This document shows positions 16,519 to 26,160 of a stretch of DNA of 30,100 bases, one piece after another (position 1 is the stretch's first letter; each line of letters opens with the position of its first letter). A program made the position numbers and the translations under genes. This DNA comes from a virus. Below the pieces are notes generated by a model. That model was not told where the DNA came from, made no database searches, and worked only from the letters and a program-made list of their open reading frames with translations. The stretch spans positions 1 to 30,100 of the IMG/VR virus record IMGVR_UViG_3300021379_002270. One strand, 5' to 3'.

Positions 16519-18078
16519 ATGTCCGCAATTATAACTGATCAATTTAGAATATTAAATGCAAGTAATTTTGTAGACCTATTAACCTCTACATCATCATCAT
16601 TTTATTCTTTTGTTGGTTTATCTAATGCTACAGACTATGATTCAAATTGGGATGATAATCCTCCATCACCAAAGGACAATTTTGATGAAGAGAATGATTA
16701 TTGGGATACAATAATTGCTCTTAAAAAAATTTCAAATGATGATGTTAGACAAGTAATAAGAAAAATTACTTGGAGTTCTGGAACTACTTATGATATGTAT
16801 AGACATGATATTAGTAGATTCAATCTAGCAAAACCTTCAAATGCAACTAGTTTATATTCATCAAACTTTTATGTGATGAATAGTGAATATAGAGTTTATA
16901 TTTGTTTACAGAATGGATCAGATCCAGAAAATCCAAATGGGAGACAATCATTAGATGAACCTCAATTTGTAGATTTAGAACCTGGATCTGCGGGAACAAG
17001 TGGAGATGGGTATATTTGGAAATATTTGTACACAATAAATCCAAGTGACATTATTAAATTTGATAGTATTAATTTTATTCCTGTACCAAGAAATTGGAAG
17101 ACTTCTACAAATTCATCTATTGTTTCTGTTAGAGAGAATGCAAGTACTAGTGGACAAATAAAAGTTATAACCATAAAAAATAGAGGAATTGGTATTGGAA
17201 CAGCAAATCAAATTTATACAGATGTTCCTATCAAAGGCGACGGTTTTGGTGCATCAGCAACTATAGTAATTGGTAACGATTCTAAAGTTGAATCTGTTAT
17301 TGTTTCAGACGGGGGATTTGGATATACTCATGGTAGACTAGATCTTTCTGCAGCAGGTGTTCCTCAAGCAACTATTAATCCTATATTTGATGTAATTATT
17401 CCCCCTCAAGGTGGACATGGTGCAGACATTTATAGAGAACTTGGTGCTACCAATGTTTTAGTTTATTCTAGAATTGAAAATGACATTGAAAATCCAGATT
17501 TTATCACAGGAAATCAAATTGCTAGAATTGGATTAATTGAAAATCCATTGAGTTATGGAACATCATCTACAATAACCTTAGATAAAGCAAGTGCTGTTTC
17601 TGCAATAAAATTAGTTGGTGCAGGATATAGTTTTGCATCATTTGATCAAGATTCTAGAATTACTCAAACAATAGGACTGGGAATTACTGCAGTTGGTAGA
17701 GTAATTTCTTATAGTAAAGAAACTGGAATATTAAAGTATTGGCAAGATAGAAGTCTTGTTGGATTTAATACTGATAAAACTCAAAATAATTTTCCTGAAT
17801 ATGGATATAATTTAAATAAGTTTACTTCAGATATTAGTGCTGGTGGAGAATTAATTATTAAAGGTGGTAGTACAAATTTAAACATTGATTCTGCATTTAC
17901 TGGTGTGTCAACAACTATAAATAGTAGAACATATAATCTAGGTCAACAATTTAATAATGGAATTTCTAATCCAGAAGTTCAAAAATATTCTGGAAAGATC
18001 ATTTATGTTGACAATAGACCTTCTATTACAAGGTCTATAAATCAAAAAGAAGATATTAAAGTAATTTTGCAATTTTAA
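16519..18078 (+). CDS. 8: Baseplate wedge subunit gp8 with internal insertion, 519 aa
   Basis: This is a homologue of T4 gp8, a dimeric wedge protein that bridges gp7 and gp10 in T4. Two blocks match T4 gp8 from memory: GDGYIWKYLYTI (residues 162-173; T4 has GDGYVWEYLFEI) and the C-terminal YSGKIIYVDNRPSI then EDIKVILQF (about 490-519; T4 has SGEMIYMENRPPI then EEINILFTF). It is about 185 residues longer than T4 gp8 (334 aa). Much of the extra length lies between the two blocks and includes G-x-GY-type repeats (ITIKNRGIGIG and VSDGGFGYTHG, about 213-285) like those of the neighbouring giants. A candidate late promoter precedes it, with no Shine-Dalgarno sequence. Six bases separate it from the next gene. 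Confidence 0.92.
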   Translation: MSAIITDQFRILNASNFVDLLTSTSSSFYSFVGLSNATDYDSNWDDNPPSPKDNFDEENDYWDTIIALKKISNDDVRQVIRKITWSSGTTYDMYRHDISRFNLAKPSNATSLYSSNFYVMNSEYRVYICLQNGSDPENPNGRQSLDEPQFVDLEPGSAGTSGDGYIWKYLYTINPSDIIKFDSINFIPVPRNWKTSTNSSIVSVRENASTSGQIKVITIKNRGIGIGTANQIYTDVPIKGDGFGASATIVIGNDSKVESVIVSDGGFGYTHGRLDLSAAGVPQATINPIFDVIIPPQGGHGADIYRELGATNVLVYSRIENDIENPDFITGNQIARIGLIENPLSYGTSSTITLDKASAVSAIKLVGAGYSFASFDQDSRITQTIGLGITAVGRVISYSKETGILKYWQDRSLVGFNTDKTQNNFPEYGYNLNKFTSDISAGGELIIKGGSTNLNIDSAFTGVSTTINSRTYNLGQQFNNGISNPEVQKYSGKIIYVDNRPSITRSINQKEDIKVILQF

Positions 18079-18084
18079 AGAATT

Positions 18085-21000
18085 ATGCCTCAGGAAACTA
18101 ATTTAAATGTATCTCCTTATTTTGACGACTTTAATTCTAACAAGAATTTCTATAGAGTATTATTTAAACCTGGATATCCAATTCAGGCTAGAGAACTAAC
18201 AACAACTCAATCAATTTTACAAAATCAAATTGAACAATTTGGAAATCATGTTTTCAAAGAAGGGTCAATTGTTATTCCTGGGCAATTAAATTATAATAAC
18301 CAATTTTATTCTGTAAAAATTGAAAGCGAATTTGCCGGAATTCCAGTAAATTTTTATGCGCAAGAATTAGTTGGTAAAACTATAAAAGGCAATATTAGTA
18401 AAATTAGAGCAAAAATCATTCATGTAATAGATGAAGGAGATTTAGATAACGAATATATTACATTATTTGTAAATTACTTAGGATCTGGTATTTCGGGAGA
18501 ATCTACATTTCTTGACGGAGAAACTTTAATTTTAGAAGAGACCTTTGTTAAAGAATCCGTTTTAATACAATCAGGTCAAGGATTTTGCAATACAGTCTCT
18601 ATAAATTCTACTTCAGTTGGTTCTGCAGTAATTTTATCGGAAGGTGTATATTTTATTAGAGGTACTTTTGTAAATGTTCCTAGTCAAATTTTAATTCTGG
18701 ATCCATATTTAAATACTCCATCATATCAAGTTGGATTTACTGTAGTAGAAGAGATTATAACTGCAGATGAAGATATTTCTCTGTCAGATAATGCACAAGG
18801 ATACTCAAACTATGCTGCACCTGGTGCAGATAGACTTAAAATTAGTGCAATTTTAACAAAAAAACCATTAGATAGTTTAAATAACGAGAGTTTTATAAAT
18901 CTTCTTGATATTAGACAAGGAGTTTTAATATCATCAAAAACTAGACCACAATATTCAGTAATTCAAGAAGAGATTGCAAGAAGAACATCTGAAGAATCCG
19001 GTGACTATTATGTTACTCCATTTACATTAACTCCAAAAGAAAGTTTAAATAACGATCTTGGTAATGGTGGTATTTTTCGTGAAGGTCAAGTAACTTATAA
19101 TGGAAATATTCCAAGTGAATCTTTAGCCACATATAAAATTTCACCTGGAAAAGCATATATTAAAGGAAGAGAAGTAGAGATACCAACAACTGTATTTTTA
19201 GATTTTCCAAAACCAAGAACAATAAAAACTCAAAAAAATCAAAGAGTAGTATATAGCACAGGATCTACATATACAGTAAATAGAGTGTATGGAGCACCAA
19301 ATTTAAGTTTAAAATCTCCATTTATTGTAAGTCTTAGAGATTCTAGAGTAGGAACTTCACAAATACTAGGATCTGGTAAAGAAATTGGACTTGCTAGAGT
19401 ATACGATTTTGCTTTAGAGTCTGGTTCATATAATACATCAAATTTAAATCTTAATCAATGGGATTTATCTCTATTTGATATTCAAACATATACTGAAATA
19501 GAATTAAATGAACCCATTACATTAAACACTCCTGTTCAAATTAAAGGGAAATCTAGCGGAGCTACTGCATACCTTAGATATGATGTTTCTAATTCAGGAA
19601 TTTTAACAGCATATAATATTAATGGTAAATTTTCTATTGGCGAAAAATTTGTATTTAATGGTGTAGAAAATGATAGTAGAATTGCAAAAGTAGTAACTGA
19701 ATATACAAACAAAGATGTAAAATCAATCTGCCAGGTTGGAACATCATCTACGGTGTTTAGTGGTGATGTAATTCCATCTTTAGAAACATTTATTGGATTT
19801 GCTAATATTACAACTAAAGATGTTTCTACTGGTATAAGCACAGTATCTATTCCAGATTCATCTGATATAATATTTACAAATATAATTAAAATTGGTTCAT
19901 TAGTTGGATATACTAAACCATCAGAAACTATACCAACATATTCTATTGTAGAATCTGTATCTGAAAAATCTTTAACAATTAGTGGGATTACTACAGTATC
20001 TGGTATAAATGAAGGTTCTTTACCGATTTCTGATGTTTCGGTAAATGATTTTGCTATTTTAGCATCAAAGTTTCAACAATCATTTGATAACGCACTATTT
20101 ACAATTTTACCAAAACCTTTCATTTCATCTGTAGATTTAAATAATTCAAGTTTAGTAATTAAGAAAGAATTTTCTATTACAATTACTAGTAATCAATCTA
20201 GCACTGTTACTGCAGATGCTAATGAGACATTCTTACCTTTTGATGAAGAAAGATATATTTTAATTAGATCTGATGGATCATTTGAAGTTTTAACTCAGGA
20301 TAAGTTTGTATTTACAAATGGTTCAAAAGAACTGACTATTTTTGGTTTGGGTTCTAATGATGCTGAAGCAAGATTAATTGCAACATTATCAAAAGAAAAA
20401 ATTACCCATAAAATAAAAAATAAAAATAGAATTAATTCCATCATTATTGATAAATCTACAAATCCACAGTCTGGTATTGGATCAACTACATCAAATGATG
20501 GTTTAGTGTATGGTAATTATCCATATGGAACTAGAGTACAAGATGAAGAACTATGTTTATTAGTTCCAGATATAACTAAAGTTTATGGTATTTTAGAATC
20601 TAGTGGTACAAGTGATCCTATTTTACCATCAATTAATTTTAATTCCATTAATAGTCCAACAAATACTACTAATGATCTATTGGTGGGAGAAGAATTTATT
20701 GGTAAAAGTAGTGGGGCTGTTTGTGTATATGTTAAAAAGAAAAATGATCTAAGCATAGAATTCACATACTTAACAGATAAAAAATTACAAGAAGGTGAAA
20801 TAATATTATTTAAAGATTCTGGAATAACTGCAACTATTGGCACTCTAACATTTGGAGATAAAAATATTATTTCAGATTTCCAATTTGATTATGGACAAAA
20901 AGATACAATTTATGATTATGCAAAATTAAGAAGAAATACAAATACAAAAGCACCAACAAGAAGAATACGAGTTATTTTTGAAAATGCTTCATGTTCTGCA

Positions 21001-24000
21001 TCTGATGATGGAGATATTACAACAATAAATTCATATAATCAATTTGATTATTGTACTATTACTTTTGCTAGGGAAAACGTTAATAATGGCGATATTATTG
21101 ATGTAAGACCAAAAGTTTCCAATTATACTGTAAGTGAGTCTAGTTCAAGATCTCCATTTGAGTTTTTAGGTAGATCATTTAGTCAGGTATCAAATAGTGC
21201 TAAAAATATTTTAGCATCAGATGAATCTTTAGTAGTAGATTATTCTTATTATTTACCAAGAATTGATAGAATTTTCTTAACAAATGAAGGTGTATTTCAA
21301 CTAAATCAAGGTGATCCATCAGAAATTCCACAACCACCTGCTGGAGTTGATGATGCTTTAGAAATAGCATCTATTTCATTACCAGCATACCTATGCGATG
21401 CTTCTAAAGTAACAATTAAATTAATGAATCATAAACGATATCAAATGAAAGATATCGGAAAACTTGAAGATAGAATTAAGAGTTTAGAATCAATAACTAC
21501 TTTAAATCTACTAGAAACTAACACAGAAAACTTAAAAGTCAAAGATGCAAATGGTCTTGATAGATTTAAGTCTGGATTTTTTGTTGATGATTTTACATCA
21601 ACATCATCTCAAAATAAATCTGGTATAGTAAAGAATTCAATTGACCCATCTCTTGGTGAATTGAGACCTGCTCCGTTCACAACAGAAATTGATTTACAAA
21701 TAGGATCAAAATCTTTAGTTGGAATTGGAACATCTGCAGATCCAACTAAAGATCCTAGATTTGTAACAGACTTGGTTGGTAATAATATTAGAAGAACTGG
21801 TCAATTAGTAACACTTGAGTATGAAGATGTAGTTAAAGTTCAAAATCTTTTTGCAACAAGAACTGAGAATGTAACTCCTTTTTTGATTACTCGATATAAC
21901 GGAACAATCGAATTATTCCCTTCATCAGATACCTGGACAGATCAAGTTAGAACTGATGCAAAACGAGTAGAAATTGACAATTATACAGAAACAGAGCAGC
22001 AATTAATTGCTCAAGGATGGGATCCTCAAACTGGTTATAGTCCAGTAACTTGGGGTGCATGGGAGACTACTTGGACTGGATCTAGCACCACATATGAAAG
22101 TTATAATAATTATCATTATGGTCATTATGGATATTGGGGTTATCCTTACTATTATGGATATTGGAATTATCCTTACTATTATGGATATTGGGGTCGTAAA
22201 TATTGGTGGAATTATGGATATGGATATTATTACTGGGGATATCCTTGGTATTACAATTATAGCACTACAACAATTGCAACTACAACAAATACTGGAATCG
22301 AAACCAGAGAGGGCACTCAGTTTAAATTAAGTGAAAAAATTGACACATTCTCTCAGGGAGATTCTATTATTGCTACAGATTTCATTTCTTATATGAGATC
22401 TAGAAATATAGAATTTACTGGAAAAAGATTTAAACCATTAACACAAGTATATGCATTCTTTGATGGAGAAGATGTTAGTTCATATATTATACCAAAACTA
22501 TTAGAGATCTCTATGATTTCTGGGACATTTGAGGTTGGTGAAACAGTAATCGGAACCATGTTGAATTCATCTACAAATGAAAATCCAGTTTCTGGAGAAG
22601 TATTAAATCAATTTGTATGTAGATTAGCAACATCTAATCATAGATATGGCCCATACAATGAACCAACTGATATCTTTATTACAAATCCATATAATTCAGA
22701 GTCAACAACCAATTTACCATCAGATTATTCTTCCACTTCAGAAATTCTTAATATAGATACATACTCTTTATCTGAGCAAGCACAGGGTGATTTCTATGGA
22801 TATATTCAAACTGGTATGATTTTAAGAGGACAATCTAGTGGTGCAGAAGCAACAATTACAAATATTAGATTGTTTACTGATAGTGTAGGAACCATCATTG
22901 GTTCATTCTTTATTCCTAATCCTAATGTACCATCAAATCCGACATTTGAAACTGGAACAAAAACATTTAGATTAACTAGTAGTTCTGTAAATTCATTAAT
23001 TGATGGTATTACAACAACTAGTGCTGAAGAAAATTATTATGCCCAAGGAATATTAAATACAATTCAAGAAACTATAGTATCTGTTAGAAGTGCTAGAATT
23101 GAATCCGAAACTTTAACTGAAAGTAAAGATATTTCAGAAACAACTACATCTACATCAACTGCAATAAAAAATATTTGGGGAAATACTATTCGTACCTATG
23201 CTAATGGTGAGTTTGGTTATTGTTATTGGGATCCTCTTGCACAATCATTCTTCGTATCCGAAAAAGGTGGAGTATATATTACTAAGGTAGATCTATTTTT
23301 TAGAACAAAAGATGTAGAAACACCAGTAGTAGTCCAACTTCGTCCAATGTCAAATGGTGTACCAAAGACAGACGTGCATCCATTTAGTGAGGTAGTTGTT
23401 GAACCAAAAGATATTAATTTGTCTGAGGATGGATCGGTATCTACAACAATTACATTCCCATCTCCAGTATATTTAAAAGGTGACTCTGAACATGCTTTAG
23501 TATTGCTTTCACAATCAAATGAATATAATGTTTGGATTTCTAGATTAGGAGAAATTGATGTCACAACACAGAATCTACCAGAGTCTCAACAAGTAGTTGT
23601 TACCCAACAACCACTTTTAGGATCTTTATTTAAATCTCAAAATGGTTCTACATGGGATCCAAGTCAATATGAAGATTTGAAATTTATACTTTACAAGGCA
23701 AAGTTCTCTACTCAATCAGGTGATTTTAATTTTTATAACCCAATATTAAATGTTGGTAATAAGCAAGTTGCAAACTTACTTATAAATCCACTACTCTTTA
23801 ATTCTAAAAAAATTAAAGTATCATTATCATCTACTATTACGGATTCTAATTTGAAATTTGGAAATACTATAGTACAGCAAGGTTCTAATGCCAGTGGTAA
23901 TTATGTTGGCGTTGCTGGATCTGCATTTGGAACACTTAATGTTATTAATAGTGGTATTGGATACTCTGATGGATATTATACAAATGTTCCATTAATTAAT

Positions 24001-25755
24001 GAAACTGGACTTGGTAAAGATGCAACTGCAAATATTACAATTTCTTCTGGATCTATAGTTTCACTTGGAGCAACAATTTTATTGGGTGGTTCAGGATATC
24101 AAGTTGGGGATATTGTAACAGTTTCCAATATTGGTGGTAGTACTATTGGTAGAAATATACAATTATCAATTTCTCAATTGAAAGGAAATAATGAAATTAT
24201 ATTGGATAATGTGCAGGGCAACTTCCAAACAGGAGTTGGTAAAACTATTCAATATGAAAGTTCAGTAATTGGTGTCGGATCTACAGATCTGAATGGAACA
24301 GGATCTGATGTATTAATAACCTCCATTACAAATTATAATGAAGAGTCTGATGGATTACATATCCGTGTAAATCATAAAAATCATGGTATGCATTCAGGAT
24401 CTAATATAGTTTCAATTAGAAATGTATATTCAGACAAAAGATCAACATTCTTATCAATAGATTATTCAAATGTATCTTCTGATGATATTACACTAACTAA
24501 TATGTTTATTAATCCAGAAACTGGATTAAGTGATTTTGCAGTATTTGAAAACGTATTAGTATCTGAAAATAATCCAGGTTATATTTTAATTGATGGTGAA
24601 ATTATTGCATACACTGGAGTAAATGGAAATAATTTAACAGGAGTAACAAGATCTATAGATCAAACAAATGTATTTTCATATAATGCCGGAACACCAGTGT
24701 TTAAATATGAAAATAGTGGTATATCCTTGAGAAGAATTAACAGAATGCATTCTTTAGAGAATGCTGATGTTTCAAGACCAAGAGGATTAGATTATTATTA
24801 CATTAAACTTGATATGAGTTCTTTAGATAAAGGATCTATCGCGGAAAATGGTGCAAATGGATTAGTTGATAGAAGTTCTGGAATCAATTATCCAAAACTT
24901 TATATTAATGAGACAAAATCTTCTGGTGGAGTTAATGTTTTAGCAACACAAAATATTCAATTTGAAGTTGTTAGACCAGTCATACAAAATGTTAAACTAT
25001 CTAATACTAGTATGACTGCTAGAATTAGGACTATTAGTGGAACAAGTATTGATGGATTTGAGACATCATTCTTAGATCAAGGATATGAAAATATAAGTTT
25101 AGATTCCAATACTTATCTATCATCTCCAAGACTAATTGCATCAAAAATTAATGAGGATACTTTATTAGGTAATCTGCCAGGTAAAAAATCATTTACTTTT
25201 AATTTGCAATTGAATACATCTGATGAAAATATTTCTCCCGTTGTAGATTTGGATAGAATAGGAATTGTTTTAACTTCTAATAGAGTTAATAAAGCAATTG
25301 ATAATTATATCACTGACTTTAGAACATCTAGCATAAACAATGACCCATCATCATTCGTATATGCAACAGATTCTATCACTCTGAATGTCCCTGCATCCTC
25401 AATAAAAATTTATGTGAGTGCTCATGCAAATCAATTTAGCGATATTAGAGCTTTCTATGCAATTATGAAGGATACAAAAGAGGAATCTGTATACTATCCA
25501 TTCCCAGGTTATAATAACATTATTAAAACTGGTCAAGTAATTGATATTTCACAAAGTGATGGTACACCAGACTTTATTGTTGAAAATACAGATGGTTTAG
25601 GTACAATTAATGGTGAACTGGACTATAGGGATTATGAATTTACAATTGACAATCTGCCTGATTTTAGACATTTTAGTATCAAATTAATTGGAACTTCAAC
25701 AAATCAAGCATATCCTCCAAGATTTAGGGCACTAAGAGTAATTGCATTAGCATAA
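18085..25755 (+). CDS. Giant DUF4815-type tail protein, 2556 aa
   Basis: The N-terminus matches the DUF4815 family of phage tail proteins: NVSPYFDDF, then FKPGYPIQARELTTTQSILQ (about residues 27-46), then QIEQFGNHVFKEGS. Later parts include three SSGA-type modules (near 480, 869 and 1578), WDPQTGYSPVTWGAW just before a Tyr/Trp/Gly-rich segment (1337-1392), a block RSRNIEFTGKRFKP with VYAFFDG, the block DPLAQSFFVSEKGGVYITKV, G-x-GY repeats near 1947, and an 'IDGEIIAY' module near 2165. It sits where T4 has gp9-gp12 and wac, so it probably supplies the peripheral baseplate or fibre function of host contact. That role is inferred from position and family. No catalytic motif is visible. The start has only a weak AAAG ahead of it. 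Confidence 0.83.
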   Translation: MPQETNLNVSPYFDDFNSNKNFYRVLFKPGYPIQARELTTTQSILQNQIEQFGNHVFKEGSIVIPGQLNYNNQFYSVKIESEFAGIPVNFYAQELVGKTIKGNISKIRAKIIHVIDEGDLDNEYITLFVNYLGSGISGESTFLDGETLILEETFVKESVLIQSGQGFCNTVSINSTSVGSAVILSEGVYFIRGTFVNVPSQILILDPYLNTPSYQVGFTVVEEIITADEDISLSDNAQGYSNYAAPGADRLKISAILTKKPLDSLNNESFINLLDIRQGVLISSKTRPQYSVIQEEIARRTSEESGDYYVTPFTLTPKESLNNDLGNGGIFREGQVTYNGNIPSESLATYKISPGKAYIKGREVEIPTTVFLDFPKPRTIKTQKNQRVVYSTGSTYTVNRVYGAPNLSLKSPFIVSLRDSRVGTSQILGSGKEIGLARVYDFALESGSYNTSNLNLNQWDLSLFDIQTYTEIELNEPITLNTPVQIKGKSSGATAYLRYDVSNSGILTAYNINGKFSIGEKFVFNGVENDSRIAKVVTEYTNKDVKSICQVGTSSTVFSGDVIPSLETFIGFANITTKDVSTGISTVSIPDSSDIIFTNIIKIGSLVGYTKPSETIPTYSIVESVSEKSLTISGITTVSGINEGSLPISDVSVNDFAILASKFQQSFDNALFTILPKPFISSVDLNNSSLVIKKEFSITITSNQSSTVTADANETFLPFDEERYILIRSDGSFEVLTQDKFVFTNGSKELTIFGLGSNDAEARLIATLSKEKITHKIKNKNRINSIIIDKSTNPQSGIGSTTSNDGLVYGNYPYGTRVQDEELCLLVPDITKVYGILESSGTSDPILPSINFNSINSPTNTTNDLLVGEEFIGKSSGAVCVYVKKKNDLSIEFTYLTDKKLQEGEIILFKDSGITATIGTLTFGDKNIISDFQFDYGQKDTIYDYAKLRRNTNTKAPTRRIRVIFENASCSASDDGDITTINSYNQFDYCTITFARENVNNGDIIDVRPKVSNYTVSESSSRSPFEFLGRSFSQVSNSAKNILASDESLVVDYSYYLPRIDRIFLTNEGVFQLNQGDPSEIPQPPAGVDDALEIASISLPAYLCDASKVTIKLMNHKRYQMKDIGKLEDRIKSLESITTLNLLETNTENLKVKDANGLDRFKSGFFVDDFTSTSSQNKSGIVKNSIDPSLGELRPAPFTTEIDLQIGSKSLVGIGTSADPTKDPRFVTDLVGNNIRRTGQLVTLEYEDVVKVQNLFATRTENVTPFLITRYNGTIELFPSSDTWTDQVRTDAKRVEIDNYTETEQQLIAQGWDPQTGYSPVTWGAWETTWTGSSTTYESYNNYHYGHYGYWGYPYYYGYWNYPYYYGYWGRKYWWNYGYGYYYWGYPWYYNYSTTTIATTTNTGIETREGTQFKLSEKIDTFSQGDSIIATDFISYMRSRNIEFTGKRFKPLTQVYAFFDGEDVSSYIIPKLLEISMISGTFEVGETVIGTMLNSSTNENPVSGEVLNQFVCRLATSNHRYGPYNEPTDIFITNPYNSESTTNLPSDYSSTSEILNIDTYSLSEQAQGDFYGYIQTGMILRGQSSGAEATITNIRLFTDSVGTIIGSFFIPNPNVPSNPTFETGTKTFRLTSSSVNSLIDGITTTSAEENYYAQGILNTIQETIVSVRSARIESETLTESKDISETTTSTSTAIKNIWGNTIRTYANGEFGYCYWDPLAQSFFVSEKGGVYITKVDLFFRTKDVETPVVVQLRPMSNGVPKTDVHPFSEVVVEPKDINLSEDGSVSTTITFPSPVYLKGDSEHALVLLSQSNEYNVWISRLGEIDVTTQNLPESQQVVVTQQPLLGSLFKSQNGSTWDPSQYEDLKFILYKAKFSTQSGDFNFYNPILNVGNKQVANLLINPLLFNSKKIKVSLSSTITDSNLKFGNTIVQQGSNASGNYVGVAGSAFGTLNVINSGIGYSDGYYTNVPLINETGLGKDATANITISSGSIVSLGATILLGGSGYQVGDIVTVSNIGGSTIGRNIQLSISQLKGNNEIILDNVQGNFQTGVGKTIQYESSVIGVGSTDLNGTGSDVLITSITNYNEESDGLHIRVNHKNHGMHSGSNIVSIRNVYSDKRSTFLSIDYSNVSSDDITLTNMFINPETGLSDFAVFENVLVSENNPGYILIDGEIIAYTGVNGNNLTGVTRSIDQTNVFSYNAGTPVFKYENSGISLRRINRMHSLENADVSRPRGLDYYYIKLDMSSLDKGSIAENGANGLVDRSSGINYPKLYINETKSSGGVNVLATQNIQFEVVRPVIQNVKLSNTSMTARIRTISGTSIDGFETSFLDQGYENISLDSNTYLSSPRLIASKINEDTLLGNLPGKKSFTFNLQLNTSDENISPVVDLDRIGIVLTSNRVNKAIDNYITDFRTSSINNDPSSFVYATDSITLNVPASSIKIYVSAHANQFSDIRAFYAIMKDTKEESVYYPFPGYNNIIKTGQVIDISQSDGTPDFIVENTDGLGTINGELDYRDYEFTIDNLPDFRHFSIKLIGTSTNQAYPPRFRALRVIALA
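22093..22260 (+). repeat. Tyr/Trp/Gly-rich coding segment with 27-bp tandem repeat
   Basis: The segment encodes residues 1337-1392 of the DUF4815 protein. By count, 26 of 56 residues are Tyr, 7 are Trp and 9 are Gly. A 24-base sequence starting TATCCTTACTATTATGG occurs identically at 22141-22164 and 22168-22191, a 27-bp (9-codon) tandem repeat encoding YPYYYGYWN and YPYYYGYWG. Shorter echoes (HYGHYGYWG, YGYGYYYWG) flank it. The repeat probably grew by slippage or unequal recombination. Confidence 0.9.
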
Positions 25756-25760
25756 TCATT

Positions 25761-26009
25761 ATGGAAAATTTACATAGCAACCTTCCATTTTCAATTGTGG
25801 AAGGTTATAAAAATTTAATAAGAGATGAAAAAACAAAGGCAATTTTAAATACAAACTTAAATGAATATGAAAATTATAAAAAAATGAAAGAAATTAAAAA
25901 TGAAGAAGTTGGTAGAATTAATAATCTTGAAGAAGACTTAAATAATATTAAAAACGATATTGATGAAATCAAATTATTATTGAGGACTATTGCAAATGGA
26001 TCCAAATAA
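25761..26009 (+). CDS. Small coiled-coil protein, 82 aa
   Basis: The ORF begins MENLHSNLPFSIVEGYKNLI. Its C-terminal half has a heptad pattern of Ile, Val and Leu (VGRINNLEEDLNNIKNDIDE, then IKLLLRTI; about residues 50-77) that predicts a coiled coil and oligomerisation. It starts five bases after the DUF4815 gene and overlaps the following 54-aa ORF by 14 bases. The place between the peripheral baseplate genes and gp13 is where T4 has wac (fibritin, a trimeric coiled coil). This protein is far shorter and no homology is claimed. It could be a small virion component or an assembly chaperone. Confidence 0.7.
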   Translation: MENLHSNLPFSIVEGYKNLIRDEKTKAILNTNLNEYENYKKMKEIKNEEVGRINNLEEDLNNIKNDIDEIKLLLRTIANGSK

Positions 26010-26160
26010 AATATCACTGTCAAATATGAATAAGTTATTTGAATATGAAAAGATATCTAGAGATATAGATAGTATAGATGATATTACTGAATTAAGATCA
26101 ATTGCAAAATCTTACATTAAATTATATTTGAAACAACAAGAAGTAATAGCAGAATTCTAA
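25996..26160 (+). CDS. Small helical protein, 54 aa, upstream of gp13
   Basis: This short ORF starts at the ATG at 25996, inside the end of the 82-aa gene, and ends in a TAA that shares one base with the gp13 ATG (TAATG). The protein, MDPNKISLSNMNKLFEYEK through KSYIKLYLKQQEVIAEF, is predicted to be mostly helical and is neutral to acidic. Linked overlaps on both sides strongly suggest a real, translationally coupled gene. It resembles a short conserved ORF before gp13 in marine T4-like phages as I remember it, but I cannot name a family or function. Confidence 0.68.
   Translation: MDPNKISLSNMNKLFEYEKISRDIDSIDDITELRSIAKSYIKLYLKQQEVIAEF

Noticed and set aside
22055-22330. Plus-strand ORF of 91 aa rich in Ile and Met
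   Set aside because: It is the shifted-frame reading of the Tyr/Trp/Gly-rich repeat; TAT and GGA repeats read out of frame give Ile, Met and Asp. No ribosome-binding site.
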